Of a stretch of DNA of 36,353 nt, positions 18,828-27,326 are shown in pieces. This stretch comes from Rhodothermales bacterium (GTDB lineage: Bacteria; Bacteroidota; Rhodothermia; Rhodothermales; JABDKH01): assembly GCA_028284545.1 (NCBI GenBank), contig JANQRN010000079.1:1-36353 (forward strand). The letters are read 5' to 3'. Position 1 is the first letter of the stretch. The number at the start of each line of letters is the position of its first letter. The notes under the pieces are model-generated. The model had not been told where the DNA came from. It made no database searches and saw only the letters and a program-made list of their open reading frames with translations. The position numbers and the translations under genes were made by a program.

Positions 18828-19990
18828 GACGGCCGGTTCGCCTCTGCTTTGTTGGAGACGGCGAGAACTACCACGTGAAGAAGTGGCTACCAGCATTGGC
18901 ACGTGCGGGTTTGCACGTGACCCTTATTTCGTTTGACGCACCTGCCAAAGCACTCGATGGAGTCGAAATACGGCTTCTCAAGAGACGATTCCCGCGCCGA
19001 TCGTATCTGAACTATGTGCAGCCCGCCTCGGAGCTGAATCAACTTCTTGCTCAAGAGCGGTGCGATGTGCTAATAGGATCCTACGCCACCCACTACGGCT
19101 GGCTGGCCGCACGCACGCGCTTCTCGCCGTTTGTCATGCAGACGTGGACCGGAGATCTCACGATCTACCCGGTAAGGTGGCCAAAGCGATTCGCCTTTTT
19201 GCCGGTCGTCCACTACGGACTCTCGCATGCCGATCTGATCACCACAGATGGTAGAGCCTTGCGAGATCTGGGTGCGAGGTATTTCCCTGAGTTTGCTCCA
19301 AAGATGATACCCATACGATGGGGAATAGAAGCCCCACTTGCGGACCCGCTCCCGCTTCGCGAAAGACAATCGTTGATGCGCCGCCTGCAGATAGACATTC
19401 CGGAGTCAAGCGTTGTGATCACGGCTCCTCGCGGACTGCAGCATTGGTATCAGCCCGAATCAGTAATCGAGGGTCTCCTGCACGCATTGGATAGCGCAGC
19501 TGATCTCTTCGTTGTCTTGCTCACCCTGGGGCATGACTACGGAGCCCCGCTGGATCAGCAATTGCGTACGCTGGGTGATCACCCTCGCGCGCATGTCATA
19601 GACCGTTTTCTAGATGGCGAGGAAATGACGGACGTCTGGAAAGCAACGGATATTGTTCTCTCTGTACCCCACGCGGATGGAGTATCAGAATCTGTCCTTG
19701 AAGCCGTCTATTGGGGAGCGTATCCAGTCCTATCTGACATCCCGAGCAACCAAAGCCTCATAGAGGATGGGATGAGAGCCACCTTAGTGCCGCCGGGATC
19801 GACGGAACTGCCGGTGGCAATTGGCGAGGCGATCAGCGCCCACGGACGTTATTCGACGGAGCGCGTTCGAGCGCTACGCGAAGAAAACTCGCAGTGGGTC
19901 ACGGAGAATGCGACTGTTGGTCAAACAGCGGCGCAGCTTGCCGAAATGGTTAGGGATCTGGTACGACAGCGTCCGCGCTCAGCGACTTAG
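18806..19990 (+). CDS. Glycosyltransferase (GT4-like)
   Basis: FVGDGENYHVKKWLPALARAGLHVTLISF; DIVLSVPHADGVSESVLEAVYWGAYPVLSDIPSNQSLIEDG. Confidence 0.85.
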   Translation: MAQGREIGRPVRLCFVGDGENYHVKKWLPALARAGLHVTLISFDAPAKALDGVEIRLLKRRFPRRSYLNYVQPASELNQLLAQERCDVLIGSYATHYGWLAARTRFSPFVMQTWTGDLTIYPVRWPKRFAFLPVVHYGLSHADLITTDGRALRDLGARYFPEFAPKMIPIRWGIEAPLADPLPLRERQSLMRRLQIDIPESSVVITAPRGLQHWYQPESVIEGLLHALDSAADLFVVLLTLGHDYGAPLDQQLRTLGDHPRAHVIDRFLDGEEMTDVWKATDIVLSVPHADGVSESVLEAVYWGAYPVLSDIPSNQSLIEDGMRATLVPPGSTELPVAIGEAISAHGRYSTERVRALREENSQWVTENATVGQTAAQLAEMVRDLVRQRPRSAT

Positions 19991-20826
19991 CTGTCAACGA
20001 ATAGCGGAATATTGCATTTAGACAGGAGGGTCGAGGTAGTGGACCCGAATGCAACCCGCTTGATGGATGAGACAGCATGGGCTCCAGCGACCAGGATATC
20101 ACCGCCAGTCTTCTCCAGGTACTTGAGGATTTCGTCGGCCGGTTTAGATCCTGAGAGACTGATAGCGTTGCAGGTGAACCCATGTGCCTCGACGAACTCA
20201 CGCAAAAGACGAAGCAGCAACTCGGCTTCCCCCTGATTCTTGTGGTGAACGTGCAGCAGGTCGAGTTGCACATCCTGACCAAAAGGCTTCAACTGCACAA
20301 ATCTTGAGACAGCCCGAGCGGCAGCATCGCTACCATCATAGGCAACCACCGCCCGTTTGACATCGAGATACTCGTAGTCAACGACAAGTGTAGGTGCGAC
20401 TGTCCGCTTAACCACACGGGCAACGGTGTTGGTGTCCTTCTTCGGTTGCGCATAGAAGAAGTGCGGATCTTTGCCCATGATCAAGAGATCGTGGACCTTC
20501 ATGTCTTCCACGATTCGCTGAAATGGCACACCTTCATGAATGAACTCGCCGTGGCGAACACCAGCATCCGACATGATGTCCTGGTACTCTGTCATCAGAT
20601 TGCGAGCGAGTTCTCGTGTCTCGTCAGTGAGTTGCTCCTGCAGTTTCTCAGCGTAGTAGAAGCTACCAATACCGCCACCACGGGTACTGGATTCAATCGA
20701 ATGCAGGTCGATAACCGCGAGACAATTCACAAGCGCATCGTGGCGACGGGCAATGCTGATCGCGTACTTCGCAGCGATACTCGTGTCTTCGTCCGAATCG
20801 ATGGCAAGGAGGATTCTCTTAATCAT
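19987..20826 (-). CDS. Universal stress protein, tandem UspA domains
   Basis: MIKRILLAIDSDEDTSIAAKYAISIARRHDA; second domain with KRAVVAYDGSDAAARAV; C-terminal GSTTSTLLSKCNIPLFV. Confidence 0.9.
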   Translation of the reverse strand: MIKRILLAIDSDEDTSIAAKYAISIARRHDALVNCLAVIDLHSIESSTRGGGIGSFYYAEKLQEQLTDETRELARNLMTEYQDIMSDAGVRHGEFIHEGVPFQRIVEDMKVHDLLIMGKDPHFFYAQPKKDTNTVARVVKRTVAPTLVVDYEYLDVKRAVVAYDGSDAAARAVSRFVQLKPFGQDVQLDLLHVHHKNQGEAELLLRLLREFVEAHGFTCNAISLSGSKPADEILKYLEKTGGDILVAGAHAVSSIKRVAFGSTTSTLLSKCNIPLFVDS

Positions 20827-20920
20827 GACGCAAGGATGGGTAAACGACCAGTCATCAAGCTACTTGACATCTGTACGGCGAACAAGACTGCGGAGAGTCT
20901 ACTGAGATGGACCCTCACCG

Positions 20921-21303
20921 CTATCCACAGACGCTTACTTCTTTTGTCTAATGAATGTCTATTTAGAGTTGTAGTAGTAGAGCGGGTGTATATGTGGATA
21001 ATCATGTTCTCCACAGTCGCCGCCACCACGAGTGGATAAGTGTGTGGTTTCTCTGGGCCAGGTTTTGCACGGATTGGTTCGGTATGGCGGCCATATAACC
21101 GCCAGCTCCTGGCAGCGTCAAGTTATCCACACCGCGCCCAATAACGGGCGATTTCGGCCCACAAACGACATGAGGTGGGTAACCGCCAGTAGGTGTTGGT
21201 GTGCTGTGGAGGGCACGCCAAGATGCCCACACGACTCATGGCCGTTGATAAGTCTTCACTGGGCGCGCACGCTCTTCCGTGGGTTATCAACGGGTTACAC
21301 ACA
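20921..21303. other. oriC: Candidate chromosomal replication origin (DnaA-box cluster with DnaA-trio)
   Basis: Perfect DnaA boxes at 20993-21001 (TGTGGATAA) and 21123-21131 (TTATCCACA). 8/9 boxes at 20921-20929 (CTATCCACA), 21007-21015 (TTCTCCACA), 21031-21039 (AGTGGATAA). 7/9 sites at 21243-21251, 21284-21292, 21295-21303. TAGTAGTAG at 20972-20980 beside an AT-rich tract. Confidence 0.72.
20972..21001. promoter_or_regulatory. DnaA-trio / GC spacer / DnaA box (BUS-like unwinding element)
   Basis: TAGTAGTAG-AGCGGGTGTATA-TGTGGATAA. Strand polarity matches the described BUS order. Confidence 0.6.
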
Positions 21304-21335
21304 TGTCCACGAGCCCCAGATTCATCAAATTCTGA

Positions 21336-22625
21336 TCATTCTGGTCGGCCGAGCAGGCGGAACATGGCCTTCTTGTAGGCCTCAACGCCAGGTTGGTCGA
21401 ATGGGTTGACGCCCAGGAGGTACCCGCTGACGGCCACTGCATGTTCGAAGAAGTAGATCAGCTCCCCGATCGCTGCCGGGGTCAACTGGTCGAGCCAGAT
21501 TGTCATATTTGGCAGACCGCCGTCCTCGTGGGCCTCTGACGTGCCCTCGTAGGCCCGCAGGTTGATCTCCGAGTAGGCCTTGCCGGCCAGGTAGTTGAGT
21601 CCGTCAAGATTGTCTGAGTCTTTTGCCACACGGATAGTCGACTTGTCCAGACGGACCATCAGAAAGGTCTCCAGGAGTTGTCGGCGACCGTCCTGCATGT
21701 ACTGCCCCAACGAGTGGAGGTCTGTCGAGTACTGGACGCCGACAGGAAAGATGCCCTTCTTGTCTTTCCCCTCGCTCTCTCCGTAAAGTTGCTGCCACCA
21801 GCCTGCAAAATCGGATAGCTTGGGCTCGAAGACGGCCAGTGCCTCGATCGTATATCCGCGCGCATACAATCGAGATCGCAACTCTGCGTACGCGAGTGCC
21901 GGATGGTATCCATCCGTCGAAACTGCTTCGAGATCAGTGCACATTGCGCGCGCGCCGTAGAAGAGACTGCGAATGTCAACCCCCGCAACGGCGATTGGCA
22001 ACAGCCCAACCGGCGTGAGTACCGAGAATCGTCCGCCGACGTCGGGTGGGATGACGTACTTCTTGTAGGGATGGTCGCTTCGGAGTGCGTTGAGCGCGCC
22101 CTTCTCTGGATCGGTGGTCACGATGACACGGTCATCCGCGTCCTCGAAGTTCCGCTCGAGCCAGTCCCGAAGAAACCGGAAAGCAAGGGCAGGCTCGAGT
22201 GTGGTGCCGCTCTTGGAGATGACGTTCACGAAAACGGATTTCCCTTCGAGATATGCCAGAAGCTCCTGCATATAGGCACCGCTCATATGGTGACCGGCAA
22301 ACAGAATCTCCGTTTTCTCGTCAGACTCTTCGAGGTAGGGTGTCAGGGCGCTAATTACCGCGCGGGCGCCGAGGTATGAGCCACCGATGCCAACGCATAC
22401 GAGCACGTCCGCATTCTGTCTGACGCGCGCAGCGGTTGACACGATGTCCTCGAGCAAGGCATCATTGGGGTCGAGGAGCAGGTCGCGCCATCCGAGAAAC
22501 GAGCTACCCGGACCAGAACCCGACTTGAGCTGCGCGTGCGCGCGCAGCACGGTCTCCCGATTCGGTTCGCCTGGCGCCGACTCGCCTAGAAAGCTATTGA
22601 TGCGGTCAGTGTCTAGCGTAATCAT
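21336..22625 (-). CDS. pgi: Glucose-6-phosphate isomerase
   Basis: VCVGIGGSYLGARAVI, VNVISKSGTTLEPALAFRFLRDWLE, GGRFSVLTPVGLLPIAVAG. Confidence 0.95.
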   Translation of the reverse strand: MITLDTDRINSFLGESAPGEPNRETVLRAHAQLKSGSGPGSSFLGWRDLLLDPNDALLEDIVSTAARVRQNADVLVCVGIGGSYLGARAVISALTPYLEESDEKTEILFAGHHMSGAYMQELLAYLEGKSVFVNVISKSGTTLEPALAFRFLRDWLERNFEDADDRVIVTTDPEKGALNALRSDHPYKKYVIPPDVGGRFSVLTPVGLLPIAVAGVDIRSLFYGARAMCTDLEAVSTDGYHPALAYAELRSRLYARGYTIEALAVFEPKLSDFAGWWQQLYGESEGKDKKGIFPVGVQYSTDLHSLGQYMQDGRRQLLETFLMVRLDKSTIRVAKDSDNLDGLNYLAGKAYSEINLRAYEGTSEAHEDGGLPNMTIWLDQLTPAAIGELIYFFEHAVAVSGYLLGVNPFDQPGVEAYKKAMFRLLGRPE

Positions 22626-22706
22626 GCTGGATGTGTCTGGTGCTAACGGTGCTGCGCCGGTAACAGTCGATTAGATACCTTTGCAAAAGGAAGATGCCAA
22701 CAGGAG

Positions 22707-23963
22707 ATGATAATGGTTGATCCTATTTCGGTTTTGGAGGCGCGTCGAATTATCCGTGGCGCCGTCGGGGTGCCCTCGTTCGAGTCGGTGCAGCGAGATG
22801 CGCTGTTGGGCCGCGTGCTTGCCCGCGACGTTGTAGCGCGGGAGGATACACCTCCGTTCGACAATTCAGCGATGGACGGGTTTGCCGTGCGTGCAGAAGA
22901 TCTGATGCAGGTTCCGAGGGAGCTTCGGCTTCAGTCGGCAGTGCGCGCGGGTGAACAGTCCCAAGAGCCACTCACTCCCGGTTCGTGCATCCAGGTAATG
23001 ACGGGCGCCCCCGTTCCCGATCAGGCGAACGCAGTCGTACCGGTGGAGTGGACGTCTGGATGGCCGCGCGGGGAGGACGCGAAAGTGCGCTTCGAGCGCG
23101 CTCCCGGGGTCGGCCAGCACATCAGGCGTGCGGGTCGCGACGTGAGGTCTGGGGACCGGGTGCTTGTTGCCGGCAGAGTCGTTACTCCTCCCGTGATCGG
23201 AATGCTTGCAGCGCTTGGCTGTGAATCGGCTGACGTTTATCGGCGACCGACCGTCGCCGTTCTCGCGACGGGCGACGAGCTCGTAAGCGACGGTTCGCCG
23301 CTCTCACCCGGCCAGATCAGAAACTCAAACGGACCAGGCTTGTCGGCGCAGTGCCGCGCCGCCGGTGCGGAGGTCGTATTTGAGGACGTTGCACGGGACA
23401 ACCAGGAAAGTGTCAGCGATGCGATCAGTCGTGGTCTGCAGGGTGATATTCTTCTCATCTCTGGCGGGGTCTCGGTAGGGGCCTACGACTATGTTCGTCC
23501 GGCACTCGAAGCGGCAGGCGTCGAGATCTTGTTTTGGCGAGTGCTACAACGCCCCGGTAAGCCCCTCGCGTTTGGCCAAGGCAACGGCTCGCTAGTTTTC
23601 GGACTACCAGGCAACCCGGTGTCGTCAGCCGTCTGCTTTGAGCAGTATGTACGCCCGGCACTTCGTCGTCTGGCAGGAGATGCATCTCCACCGGGCCGAC
23701 TGCGCGCCGTACTCACTGATGACGTCGAGAAAAAGCGTGATCTACACTACTTTGCCCGAGGTGTTGCCGGTCAGTCAGATGACGGTCAGATTTCGGTCGC
23801 GCTCGCTGGGGCCCAGGGCTCAAACATCTACAGCTCTATGGTCCAAGCCAACTGCATCGTTCACCTAGTGGCGGGCGACGAGGTCGTGGCTGCGGGCAGC
23901 CACGTTGAAATTGAACCCTTCTCGTGGGCACCGTGGTCTGCTTTTTGCAATAATGGGGCCTAG
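22707..23963 (+). CDS. moeA: Molybdopterin molybdenumtransferase MoeA
   Basis: PPFDNSAMDGFAVRAEDL; PTVAVLATGDELV; GQIRNSNG; ISGGVSVGAYDYV; FGLPGNPVSSAVCFEQYVRPALRRLAG. Confidence 0.96.
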   Translation: MIMVDPISVLEARRIIRGAVGVPSFESVQRDALLGRVLARDVVAREDTPPFDNSAMDGFAVRAEDLMQVPRELRLQSAVRAGEQSQEPLTPGSCIQVMTGAPVPDQANAVVPVEWTSGWPRGEDAKVRFERAPGVGQHIRRAGRDVRSGDRVLVAGRVVTPPVIGMLAALGCESADVYRRPTVAVLATGDELVSDGSPLSPGQIRNSNGPGLSAQCRAAGAEVVFEDVARDNQESVSDAISRGLQGDILLISGGVSVGAYDYVRPALEAAGVEILFWRVLQRPGKPLAFGQGNGSLVFGLPGNPVSSAVCFEQYVRPALRRLAGDASPPGRLRAVLTDDVEKKRDLHYFARGVAGQSDDGQISVALAGAQGSNIYSSMVQANCIVHLVAGDEVVAAGSHVEIEPFSWAPWSAFCNNGA

Positions 23964-23999
23964 AGTGCAAAAATCGCCTTTTGGTACCTAGAGGACACT

Positions 24000-24617
24000 A
24001 TGAAGACCCTGAGCATAGCCACAGCATTTTGGCCAATCGCGGCGGCCGTCGCGTTTGTTCTTGCGTCGGGACATGATCCGCTCGCAATTGGAGACGCGGC
24101 TCCCATGGCTGACCAGCCCGTGATGACGACAGCCGAGTCCACGACCACGATCAATGCGGAGCGTGGCGACAACGGGATCGTTGTTGTTTTCACCTGCAAC
24201 ACTTGTCCGTGGGTGGAAAAATGGGAAGATCGCTACGAGCCGCTTGTCGCGGCCGCAAGGGATGCCGGAATGGGTGTACTAATGTTGAACTCAAACGAGG
24301 CGATTCGCGACAAGGGTGAGTCTTTGTCTGACATGCAAGCGCGAGCAGCAGACAAGGGTTACACGTTTACGTACGCGGTCGATCAGGATTCCGAAATCGC
24401 GGACGCATTTGGAGCGAGGAGAACACCCGAGGTTTTCATTTTCAATGCGGACCTCCGATTGATATATCACGGCGCGATCGACGACAACGCCCGCGATGCG
24501 ACGAAGGTTGAGCAGGCGTTCGCATTCGATGCGATTGCGGCATACAGTGCTGGACAGCCGGTTCCCATGGAGGAAGCGAACTCCATTGGCTGCACGATCA
24601 AGCGGAAGCGGAAATAA
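24000..24617 (+). CDS. Thioredoxin-like / redoxin family protein
   Basis: VVVFTCNTCPWVEKWEDRY and TPEVFIFNADLRLIYHGAIDDN. Confidence 0.87.
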   Translation: MKTLSIATAFWPIAAAVAFVLASGHDPLAIGDAAPMADQPVMTTAESTTTINAERGDNGIVVVFTCNTCPWVEKWEDRYEPLVAAARDAGMGVLMLNSNEAIRDKGESLSDMQARAADKGYTFTYAVDQDSEIADAFGARRTPEVFIFNADLRLIYHGAIDDNARDATKVEQAFAFDAIAAYSAGQPVPMEEANSIGCTIKRKRK

Positions 24618-24621
24618 CCGA

Positions 24622-25287
24622 ATGCTATTCTTCTATTGCGCTCGACGGAAAGATGTGGGTCGAATCGAGGAGGAAGGATTGCCGCCTCGGAGGGACAAGG
24701 CGTACCTACTCCACGCAACGCTTCGAGAAGCACGGAGTACCGCAAAAGGTGCAATCATCGCCGTGCAGACTAACATAGACGGAACGTGGTTGTCTGAAGC
24801 GATCGTTTCTGATTCCATTGAGGTTGACCACGTGCCACGGCGCTGCCTCCTTAACGTTGAACCGTACCGTCAGCCGCGCGCAATCACTGCGGCCGGCGGC
24901 GTCTTTGCGAGGATTCGAAACGGCGAGATGCAAGTGCTCCTCATTCACCGACGCGGGAAGTGGGATCTGCCCAAGGGCAAGAAAGATCGTGGGGAGTCGA
25001 TTCGCGAATGTGCCGTGAGGGAGGTCAGCGAGGAGATCGGTATCGACCCGCCAAAAGTGCTCCGAGCGATCGGACGAACGACACACGGCTATCCAGACAA
25101 GAAGCGATACGCCATCAAGACTACCCACTGGTATGCGATGCATACCGAGGAAACGGGCTTCATCCCGCAGCGAAACGAAGGCATTGACGCCGTCAAATGG
25201 ATCCCGATTGAGGAGGCGATCGCAAAGATGGCGTTCCCTTCGTTGCGCACTCTCCTGCGCGAGCACAGGTCAGAGCTGACCGACTAA
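24622..25287 (+). CDS. NUDIX hydrolase with an additional ~90-aa N-terminal domain
   Basis: NUDIX box GKKDRGESIRECAVREVSEEIGI; N-terminal MLFFYCARRKDVGRIEEEGLPPRRDKAYLLHATLREAR... not part of the NUDIX fold. ORF-track start 24496 overlaps the upstream gene. Confidence 0.85.
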   Translation: MLFFYCARRKDVGRIEEEGLPPRRDKAYLLHATLREARSTAKGAIIAVQTNIDGTWLSEAIVSDSIEVDHVPRRCLLNVEPYRQPRAITAAGGVFARIRNGEMQVLLIHRRGKWDLPKGKKDRGESIRECAVREVSEEIGIDPPKVLRAIGRTTHGYPDKKRYAIKTTHWYAMHTEETGFIPQRNEGIDAVKWIPIEEAIAKMAFPSLRTLLREHRSELTD

Positions 25288-25333
25288 AGGTACCAGGCTC
25301 GAGAACCGCAGGAGGGCGCGTTCGGCGGTCGGC

Positions 25334-26086
25334 TTACTCGCCGATCACGCCACGGATCCAGTCCACGTACGTCGAGACACGCGTGTAATACTCGGTGACC
25401 CCGTAGACACCCTCCACGCCGCCGGTAGCCTCCGTGTCTTGACCGGAACTCACCCCCAGGATCCAATACTTGCTGCCCTCCTGGATGAGGGCGGGACCAG
25501 CGCTGTCGCCAGGACCGCTGATGCCTTCAAGCGGCTCGGCGCGCGCGTGTTTGGCGTTGGGCGCATCGAAGTCCCAGGTTAGAAACTCCGGCATTGCAAC
25601 GTCGACGCGATTCGTGGCTGCCCTGAACTTGCCGTCGTTCCGCACCGGCCCTGTTTTCCCCGTCCCCAAGTCACCGTTTCCGATAAGGATGACCGACATC
25701 CCTTCCTCGTCCCGTTCCTCATACAATTGCGCAAATACCGGGGCGTAGTGTGGGGTCGCGAGTCGGAGCAGCGCAATATCCTCCGGGAATCCGCTTTCCG
25801 CCCAGCCCGGATGCAGAATAACGTCGGCAACCTCCAGGTAATCACCATTTGCGGCCAGCAGGCGTTCGCCCGGGCCGATTTCCTGCGCCACATGTGCCGC
25901 GCTGAGCACCCACTCGGGACTGATGAGGGTGCCAGCCATGTCGGTGGTAGAGAACCGCACAAGGGCTTGCGTGATGGGCAGTGACTTGGCGAAATCCAGG
26001 TATTTCTGGTCATTGACATCGTGACGCACGATGATGGTATCCGCGGCCACGAGGGCGAGGGTCAACAAAACGGATAGGAGGCGCAT
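25334..26086 (-). CDS. Trypsin-like serine protease (S1), exported
   Basis: ISPEWVLSAAHVA, DIALLRLATP, SGPGDSAGPAL; N-terminal signal peptide. Confidence 0.88.
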   Translation of the reverse strand: MRLLSVLLTLALVAADTIIVRHDVNDQKYLDFAKSLPITQALVRFSTTDMAGTLISPEWVLSAAHVAQEIGPGERLLAANGDYLEVADVILHPGWAESGFPEDIALLRLATPHYAPVFAQLYEERDEEGMSVILIGNGDLGTGKTGPVRNDGKFRAATNRVDVAMPEFLTWDFDAPNAKHARAEPLEGISGPGDSAGPALIQEGSKYWILGVSSGQDTEATGGVEGVYGVTEYYTRVSTYVDWIRGVIGE

Positions 26087-26157
26087 CGGTCACCGAGCGG
26101 ATTGGTTTGAGGAGGTAGCGTCGTGCTTCTCTAGAACAACATGAGTACGACCAGTCT

Positions 26158-26193
26158 GGTTAACAGGCGACTATTTTCGGGTTCGTGTTAACC
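26158..26193. promoter_or_regulatory. Inverted repeat, candidate operator or hairpin upstream of the membrane protein/sigma pair
   Basis: GGTTAACA (26158-26165), 20 bp, TGTTAACC (26186-26193). Confidence 0.5.
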
Positions 26194-26241
26194 GAAACAG
26201 CCTCCCATTCGTTGTTTCCAGAAGCAAACGACTTGACCGCC

Positions 26242-26709
26242 ATGTCTGACGTCCTACTCTCTCTGCCCGTGGTTCTTGCTGAGGTTATCGCACTCGCAGC
26301 AGTATCCGTATACGCGATCCGCAGTCATCAGCACCGGAAGCTCGCGGCGCAATTGTCCAGACAGCGCTCTATTCGGGAATTCCTTCAGACAACCGAGAAG
26401 GAGCAGATCTCGGAGTTGCTGAAGACCGAAGAAGCAAAGGCCATTCTCTGGCGGATGCTTGAGGACCCCCGTCCGGCCAAGGTGGTGCAGGCTGAGCACC
26501 TTGGCAATGCCATTCGGAACGTTGTGACGGGCGTACTGCTGATCGGCCTGGCAATCACCCTGAAGATCGCCATCGCGGGAAGCCTCATGATGTTTGTTGC
26601 AGGTATTCCCTTTGAACTGATCCTCGGCGTCATCGGAATATGTATGCTGGGTGCCGGGACGGGGACGCTTGCACGTGTGCTGCTGATGGCCCGGATCGAG
26701 TCCGATTGA
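26242..26709 (+). CDS. Small three-TM membrane protein next to the sigma factor
   Basis: MSDVLLSLPVVLAEVIALAAVSVYAIRSHQHRK... with two further C-terminal hydrophobic helices; internal ATG chosen because 26185 lies at the inverted repeat. Confidence 0.7.
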   Translation: MSDVLLSLPVVLAEVIALAAVSVYAIRSHQHRKLAAQLSRQRSIREFLQTTEKEQISELLKTEEAKAILWRMLEDPRPAKVVQAEHLGNAIRNVVTGVLLIGLAITLKIAIAGSLMMFVAGIPFELILGVIGICMLGAGTGTLARVLLMARIESD

Positions 26710-26723
26710 CCAGGCAGACTGTG

Positions 26724-27326
26724 ATGCGGGACGACGGACGTTACGACGACACCCCCCGAGACGACGATCAGCGGGGGGGCCGATTCAGGGCGGAGTACGA
26801 GGCCCTCGTACCCAGGTTGATGGGATACATCCTGACCGCAACGGGGGAGCGCGAGACTGCGCTTGACCTGCTACAGGAAACCATGATCCGGTTCTGGAGG
26901 TCACCGTTCTATTCCTCAGAACAGCACCACTCTGCTGAAGATTCACGGCGCTATGCTTTCCGGATCGCGGCCAACCTCCTCAAAGATCATCGCAGGAGCC
27001 GTGCACGATACGCCGAAATCATCGCGCGATTCGAAGAGGAACATCGTGCTCGCCGCAGTCCGGAGGTTGACCCCGACCTTCCCATCGACTTGCAACGCGG
27101 CCTGCAGAGACTCAAGCCGCGGGAGAGGGAATTGCTCTGGTTAGCCCACGGGCTCAACTACACGCACACGGAAATCGCCGATTTGTTGGGATACCGCCCG
27201 CTCAGCGTACGGGTCCTGTTAAGCAGGGCCAGGAATCGATTGCGCCATGTAATGGTCGGGTTGGACGGCGCAACACCTTCAGATCACCCGCCCCCGCCCT
27301 CGGATCCCCTTCTGCCCGCGGACTGA
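26724..27326 (+). CDS. ECF-type RNA polymerase sigma factor
   Basis: Region 2 GERETALDLLQETMIRFWRSPF...YAFRIAANLLKDHRRSR; region 4 LQRLKPRERELLWLAHGLNYTHTEIADLLGYRPLSVRVLLSRARNRLR. Confidence 0.88.
   Translation: MRDDGRYDDTPRDDDQRGGRFRAEYEALVPRLMGYILTATGERETALDLLQETMIRFWRSPFYSSEQHHSAEDSRRYAFRIAANLLKDHRRSRARYAEIIARFEEEHRARRSPEVDPDLPIDLQRGLQRLKPRERELLWLAHGLNYTHTEIADLLGYRPLSVRVLLSRARNRLRHVMVGLDGATPSDHPPPPSDPLLPAD

Noticed and set aside
22676-22683. TACCTTTG resembling the Bacteroidota -7 element (TAnnTTTG) upstream of moeA
   Set aside because: No matching -33 TTG element at proper spacing; too weak to call.
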